A DNA stretch of 10,980 nucleotides from Fidelibacterota bacterium (GTDB lineage: Bacteria > Fidelibacterota > Marinisomatia > Marinisomatales > TCS55). The notes beneath the pieces are model-generated. The model was not told where the DNA came from. It made no database searches and saw nothing but the letters and a program-made list of their open reading frames with translations. The stretch is from positions 8,332-19,311 of the forward strand of contig PAWC01000014.1 of the NCBI GenBank assembly GCA_002713385.1, given 5' to 3'. Position 1 is the first letter of the stretch. Every line of letters starts with the position of its first letter. A program made the translations under genes and the position numbers. Shown in pieces: positions 7,251 to 10,980 of the stretch.

Positions 7251-8060
7251 CTAATTATTTTTGAAATTCTTATTAAAGAAAAGGAAATGATAGTTCAATG
7301 CATTTACCCAATAATCCCAAGAATGATCCCCTAGTTTTTCAGAATAATCATGTGAAATATCCAATGCTAGCAATTTATTATGTAATAATCGATTAATTTC
7401 AATAAACTCATCATCAAGTCCACAATCAATTATTAAATGCGTTTGTGAATCTTTAAACTTATATACTTTTGAAATGACAGAATATTTCTCCCAGCGCTCC
7501 GAAAATTTTTCAAAGGAACCGATTTTTTCGCCCAGTTCATATTTTTTTGTTGTGAATTGTAAATCAACCACACCACTCATGCTCCCAGCCGCTCCAAAGA
7601 CATGGGGAAATTCCAGGGAAAGATAGAGTGCCCCATGTCCCCCCATACTTAATCCTGTAATTGCTCGGCTTTTTCGTTCAGCTATCGTCCTGTATTTTTC
7701 ATCAATATATTGAACCACTTCCTGACCTATATGTGTTCTGTATTGACTGCCCGGATCCATGGGACTATCCAAATACCAGCTGTTGTATCCTCCATCGGGA
7801 CACACAATGATGAAATTATAACTGTCTGCATAATCTCCTAAATCTGTATGGGCTGTCCAATCTTTGTGATCTCCGCTGTATCCATGTAATAAATACACAA
7901 CAGGAAGTTTACTATCAGTTGATTTATACGTGTCTGGTACTACAACAATTGCTGATATGTGTTTATTCATACTTTGACTGAAAATATGAACTGTATCCAC
8001 CTCTGCACTATTCAGCAGAGAAAACAAGAATAGATAAAATAGAAGTTGTTTAATAATCAT
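7251..8060 (-). CDS. Secreted alpha/beta-hydrolase esterase (esterase D / tributyrin esterase-like)
   Basis: The 269-residue protein has a signal peptide (core about residues 5–17) and an alpha/beta-hydrolase domain of the putative esterase family that includes esterase D, EstA-type tributyrin esterases and feruloyl esterases. Visible marks are VVYLLHGYSGDHKDW (54–68, oxyanion region), the nucleophile elbow GLSMGGHGA with S138, a likely acid in CGLDDEF (D216 or D217), and H246 in GDHSWDYW. All triad positions are present, so it should be active in the periplasm or outside the cell. It leads the minus-strand set, with 72 bases before the NagZ–AmiE fusion gene, enough for a secondary promoter. 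The substrate cannot be read from the sequence. Removal of O-acetyl groups from peptidoglycan would fit the locus, but known peptidoglycan O-acetyl esterases belong to other families as far as I know. Confidence 0.88.
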   Translation of the reverse strand: MIIKQLLFYLFLFSLLNSAEVDTVHIFSQSMNKHISAIVVVPDTYKSTDSKLPVVYLLHGYSGDHKDWTAHTDLGDYADSYNFIIVCPDGGYNSWYLDSPMDPGSQYRTHIGQEVVQYIDEKYRTIAERKSRAITGLSMGGHGALYLSLEFPHVFGAAGSMSGVVDLQFTTKKYELGEKIGSFEKFSERWEKYSVISKVYKFKDSQTHLIIDCGLDDEFIEINRLLHNKLLALDISHDYSEKLGDHSWDYWVNALNYHFLFFNKNFKNN

Positions 8061-8161
8061 TTATTTATTCAAAAAAGTATTACTACTATATAGTATGAAA
8101 GTAAATATTTTTTTACCTTTAAACTCAACTCAAAATTTTCTATTATTTTGATGAATATTAT
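8061..8161. promoter_or_regulatory. Divergent intergenic region with a 12-base palindrome, between esterase and nagZ
   Basis: This 101-base, very A+T-rich gap separates the start of the minus-strand esterase set from the plus-strand nagZ–kinase–SpoIID set, so promoters for both should lie here. A perfect palindrome, TACTATATAGTA, occupies 8084–8095, 24 bases upstream of the esterase ATG, where it could be an operator or overlap a promoter. On the plus strand, TTATTTTG (8143–8150) matches seven of eight positions of the Bacteroidota −7 box TAnnTTTG close to the nagZ start, and TATTAT (8141–8146) could be a sigma70 −10. Neither has a convincing −35 partner. No clear Shine–Dalgarno precedes either gene. 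Confidence 0.35.
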
Positions 8162-9196
8162 ATGACAATTGAAAAACAAATTGGCCAAATGCTCATTGCC
8201 GGCTTTAAAGGATTGAAGATCAAACAAAGTGATTCAATCGTTCGTGATATTATTAAATACAATATCTGTGGAGTCATTTTATATGATGAAGAAGTTTCGG
8301 ATCCCAATGAGCGCTGGCGCAATATTCAAACTCCGGAACAAACCAAAGAATTGATCAATTCTCTCCAGGATTTCGGCAATAATAATCTACTTATTTCCAT
8401 TGACCAGGAAGGCGGTCATGTAAACCGTTTAAAAGAAGAATACGGATTTCCTCCTTGTCCACCATGGGGTGGAATTGGTTCGTTTATTGATATAAATAAG
8501 ACCAGGGATTTCTCAGAGAATTTAGCTGCAACATTAAATAATAGTAGATTCAATTTGAATTTTGCACCTGTTGTGGATGTAGAAACAAATGGTGAATCAT
8601 ACATAAGCAAACTTGGGCGTTGTTTTGGTTCCGATCCAAACAATGTAGCTGAACATGCTTACATTTTCATTACAGCACATAAAAAACATGGAGTCGCCAC
8701 TACGTTAAAACATTTCCCTGGTCTGGGAAGTGCAATAGGGGACACCCATGACGGCTTTACGGATATAACTTCAACATGGTCTGAAATTGAGTTAGATCCG
8801 TATAAACTATTATTCGAGAGTTGTGATGTTGATATGGTGATGGTAGGGCATAGTTTTCACAAAGGGATCGATCCCGACTGGCCGGCTTCCATGTCTTATA
8901 AAACGGTGACTGAATTACTGCGCAATAAACTGGGATATAATGGAGTTGTTATCTGTGATGATCCTTCCATGGGTGCCATTTCTAAAAATTACCCATTAGA
9001 AGTAGTCATGGAGAAAATGATCAATGCTGGTGTCGACTTACTGTGTTTTGGTAATAATCTGTTTTACGATCCAGAGATTATTTCAAAAGCAGTTAAAACC
9101 ATTTATTCACTTGTAAACAAACGAAGAATTTCAAAAACCCAAATCAATGATTCATTTCAGCGTATTCAGAAATTGAAGGCGAAAATAAAGGCATGA
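8162..9196 (+). CDS. nagZ: Cytoplasmic beta-N-acetylglucosaminidase NagZ (GH3, single domain)
   Basis: NagZ removes non-reducing GlcNAc from GlcNAc–(anhydro)MurNAc muropeptides during wall recycling. At 344 residues this is the single-domain form typical of Gram-negative NagZ. Key positions are IDQEGG (80–85), LGRCFGSDP with substrate-binding R153, KHFPGLGSAIGDTH (183–196) with the diagnostic D194-x-H196 dyad, and nucleophile D266 in VICDDPSMG. It starts MTIEKQIGQM with no signal peptide, in contrast to the lipoprotein NagZ–AmiE fusion, so it should act in the cytoplasm on imported fragments. An upstream ATG at 8151 closes after four codons, which supports 8162. Its TGA stop overlaps the next start as ATGA, implying co-expression with the kinase. 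GH3 enzymes of other specificity are the alternative, but the D-x-H dyad argues for NagZ. Confidence 0.93.
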   Translation: MTIEKQIGQMLIAGFKGLKIKQSDSIVRDIIKYNICGVILYDEEVSDPNERWRNIQTPEQTKELINSLQDFGNNNLLISIDQEGGHVNRLKEEYGFPPCPPWGGIGSFIDINKTRDFSENLAATLNNSRFNLNFAPVVDVETNGESYISKLGRCFGSDPNNVAEHAYIFITAHKKHGVATTLKHFPGLGSAIGDTHDGFTDITSTWSEIELDPYKLLFESCDVDMVMVGHSFHKGIDPDWPASMSYKTVTELLRNKLGYNGVVICDDPSMGAISKNYPLEVVMEKMINAGVDLLCFGNNLFYDPEIISKAVKTIYSLVNKRRISKTQINDSFQRIQKLKAKIKA

Positions 9197-10248
9197 ATTA
9201 CAACCTGATCGGCATAGATGGTGGAGCGACAAAAATTTCCGGAGCGATCATTAAACAGATTAATCAAAACTCATTTGATCTGGCCAGTGATGTGACCACA
9301 GTTTTGATCAAGGATTGTCCTTTCTATTCCACTGACTTTAAACCTGTTGAAATAGATGCGCTTCAAGTATCACTGTCAATTGAGGAAGAACGTCAAGGCA
9401 TTGCTTATGTTGAAGCCTGTGAAAAAGTTATTACGGATCTCATTGAGCAGAATCAGTTCGAAAACCCCAATATAGGGATCGGCATGCCCGGGTTAAAAAC
9501 GGACAATCTCCGTGGAATACAATTCATGAATAACGGTCCGCGCATTCCACGTATTCTGGACGTCCTGGAACAGCGCCTAGCTATGGCGGAGATAAAACAC
9601 CAACCCATCGTGAGATTAGGCAATGATAGCAATTATTGCGGCTTGGGCGAGTTCTATTCACCAAATGGTTCATTAAGAGCAGTAAATAACGCTTATTATA
9701 TTGGCGGTGGGACCGGCATTGCCGATGCTATTGTCCTTGATAGAAAACCAGTTCCTTTTGATGAAGTTCAGGTGTGGATGAAAAAAACATGGGACTTAAA
9801 AAATGAAAATGGGATCTCATTAGAAACATTAATCAGTCAACAAGGGATAATGAACCAATATGCTGAAAAGACTGGAAAGTCTGTGATTGAGTTAGAGAAT
9901 AATGGAATTTTTCCTGAAAAAATCCTGAAAGAAAATAAAGAAATTGAGATTCAATTCGTTGAAACAATTGCATATTTATTCAAAGATAGAATACACAGTT
10001 TATTTGTTGAAAAAAACCAGATATTTGATAGAATAGTAATTGGATTAAGGTTAGGTAAGTTTTTAATTAACAATCCAGAATTATTAGATAGTATAAAACA
10101 GCTTTTATTAAACCAAATCAGTAAATCTGAAATATTAAATCCAACAGCGCAGGATCATTATTTACAGAAAAATTTCATTGTCATTTCTGAATTATACCAC
10201 GCACCCATCATAGGTGCGGGAGTGGACGCTTACTATGCGACCCAATAA
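9193..10248 (+). CDS. ROK-like sugar kinase, probably for GlcNAc or MurNAc
   Basis: The 351-residue protein has an actin/hexokinase-fold phosphate loop, IGIDGGATK (6–14), then IGIGMPG (94–100), RLGNDSNYCGLGE (141–153) with likely catalytic base D145, and a second phosphate loop IGGGTGIADAIVLD (170–183). This order fits ROK kinases. The ROK zinc-binding cysteine cluster is missing: in its place (about 187–222) the protein has a W200-containing stretch and SLETLIS, which aligns by eye with the ROK segment after the cluster. The C-terminal third is visibly more A+T-rich than the first part. The start ATG overlaps the nagZ stop (ATGA) and has AAGG a few bases upstream. Coupling to NagZ suggests phosphorylation of the GlcNAc, MurNAc or anhydroMurNAc it releases. 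The fold is fairly sure; the substrate is inferred from context. A BadF-type kinase or glucokinase are alternatives. Confidence 0.8.
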   Translation: MNYNLIGIDGGATKISGAIIKQINQNSFDLASDVTTVLIKDCPFYSTDFKPVEIDALQVSLSIEEERQGIAYVEACEKVITDLIEQNQFENPNIGIGMPGLKTDNLRGIQFMNNGPRIPRILDVLEQRLAMAEIKHQPIVRLGNDSNYCGLGEFYSPNGSLRAVNNAYYIGGGTGIADAIVLDRKPVPFDEVQVWMKKTWDLKNENGISLETLISQQGIMNQYAEKTGKSVIELENNGIFPEKILKENKEIEIQFVETIAYLFKDRIHSLFVEKNQIFDRIVIGLRLGKFLINNPELLDSIKQLLLNQISKSEILNPTAQDHYLQKNFIVISELYHAPIIGAGVDAYYATQ

Positions 10249-10980
10249 AGAACCCATCCTAAATATTGGAATCATACTTCCTGTAGATAAGCGGAAGAAA
10301 GTAACCATATCATTTTCAGATGCTGCACTTTATGAGATAGAAAGGGAAAAGCTACTGATTTCATCGTGTAAAACACCTGATAAGGTGGATATTTTAATCG
10401 ATGACGGTGATATGATCATTAAAAAGATGGTTGAAGCAGTAGATGAACATGATATAATGATCCATGATGTCCCGGCTGGCCGAGGGTTTCACTGGGAAAA
10501 AACAATTGATGTTGCCCTGCCAGGCAATTTAAAAATCACAAATCATGATGGACATTTACTGGTCATCAATCAAGTGCCCTTGGAACAATACCTCTCCTCT
10601 GTGGCTGTATCGGAAATGAACGGGGTATGTCCTGCCACTTTCCTGGAAGCACAAACTATCACAGCTCGTTCGTGGATATTGGCTGCAGCTGAAAAAAAAC
10701 ATGCTGAATTGAGAATTGACGCGTGTAATGATGACTGCTGTCAGCGTTATCATGGGTTGAGTCAAATGACTGAATCATCCAAAAGCGCTGCGGAAAATTC
10801 TCGGGGTAAAGTTCTTATATACGACAATGAAATATGCGATGCTCGTTATTCAAAATCCTGCGGTGGAATTACCGAAAATGCTGAAAATGTCTGGGATATG
10901 GCTCCAGTACATTATTTATCCAGTGTTTATGATGGACCTACCAAAAACAAAGATATCAATTGGGATAATTGGTTCACTAG
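10235..10980 (+). CDS. SpoIID/LytB-domain protein, 5' part (3' end beyond right edge)
   Basis: I translated the frame from ATG 10235 to the window edge: 248 codons with no stop. SpoIID is a peptidoglycan lytic transglycosylase of sporulation, and the domain is widespread in non-sporulating bacteria. The domain core is LEQYLSSVAVSEMNG (116–130), with E127 at the position of the SpoIID catalytic glutamate, followed by EAQTITARSW (138–147), CCQRYHG (168–174) and SKSCGGITENAENVW (206–220). The start lies within the end of the kinase gene (14-base overlap). The only upstream in-frame start is GTG 10214, and neither start gives a signal peptide. That is odd for a wall-acting enzyme: it may act on imported fragments in the cytoplasm or export may be non-classical. 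C164, C168, C169 and C209 could bind metal, as cysteines do in some SpoIID proteins. Confidence 0.85.
   Translation, partial: MRPNKEPILNIGIILPVDKRKKVTISFSDAALYEIEREKLLISSCKTPDKVDILIDDGDMIIKKMVEAVDEHDIMIHDVPAGRGFHWEKTIDVALPGNLKITNHDGHLLVINQVPLEQYLSSVAVSEMNGVCPATFLEAQTITARSWILAAAEKKHAELRIDACNDDCCQRYHGLSQMTESSKSAAENSRGKVLIYDNEICDARYSKSCGGITENAENVWDMAPVHYLSSVYDGPTKNKDINWDNWFT

Noticed and set aside
8416..8643. Minus-strand open frame of 75 codons inside nagZ
   Set aside because: It is antisense to an intact NagZ sequence and has no plausible start signal.
10556..10765. Minus-strand open frame of 69 codons near the right edge
   Set aside because: It is antisense to the SpoIID domain core, whose conserved motifs fix the plus-strand frame as the real one.
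1..10980. CRISPR array, tRNA or rRNA genes, insertion sequences
   Set aside because: No spaced direct repeats, no cloverleaf or rRNA-like stretches, and no transposase motifs or paired terminal repeats were seen; nearly the whole window is coding.

Overview
The window reads as a fragment of a Gram-negative genome of the Fibrobacterota–Chlorobiota–Bacteroidota (FCB) group. The main evidence is a C-terminal type IX secretion (T9SS) sorting domain opening with PNPFN on the GH18 protein. A lipoprotein signal on the GH3 fusion and low G+C, gene-dense sequence agree with this. The style of the tail, together with an SIHQ-x-EME motif after two signal peptides, reminds me of Neomarinimicrobiota (SAR406/Marinimicrobia). 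That placement is an inference. There are no RNA genes, mobile elements or CRISPR arrays, and no gene-free stretch longer than about 100 bases.

Layout from left to right: (1) the 5' part of an M20 metallopeptidase on the minus strand, running off the left edge. (2) After a 50-base divergent gap, a plus-strand pair: a secreted GH18 glucosaminidase-like protein and a GH171/DUF1343 exo-muramidase (NamZ), coupled by a GTGA overlap. (3) Converging on it, a minus-strand trio read from right to left: a secreted esterase, a 958-residue lipoprotein fusing a GH3 NagZ-type domain to a beta-lactamase-fold (AmiE-like) domain, and a DUF1460 NlpC/P60 amidase. (4) After a 101-base divergent gap, a plus-strand trio: a second, leaderless NagZ, a ROK-like sugar kinase joined by an ATGA overlap, and a SpoIID/LytB-domain protein overlapping the kinase by 14 bases and running off the right edge.

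Together these genes look like a peptidoglycan dismantling and amino-sugar salvage locus. In Bacillus subtilis, NagZ, AmiE and NamZ strip GlcNAc, peptide and MurNAc in turn from non-reducing ends. Here the same three activities are predicted, with NagZ and AmiE on one lipoprotein chain and NamZ as a separate exported protein. A GH18 enzyme could create MurNAc-ended fragments, and a second type of muropeptide amidase (DUF1460) sits next to the fusion. The leaderless NagZ and the kinase would continue salvage in the cytoplasm. The window contains no MurQ etherase and no muropeptide or MurNAc transporter, so the end of the pathway is not visible. All functions are inferred from sequence motifs and gene context.
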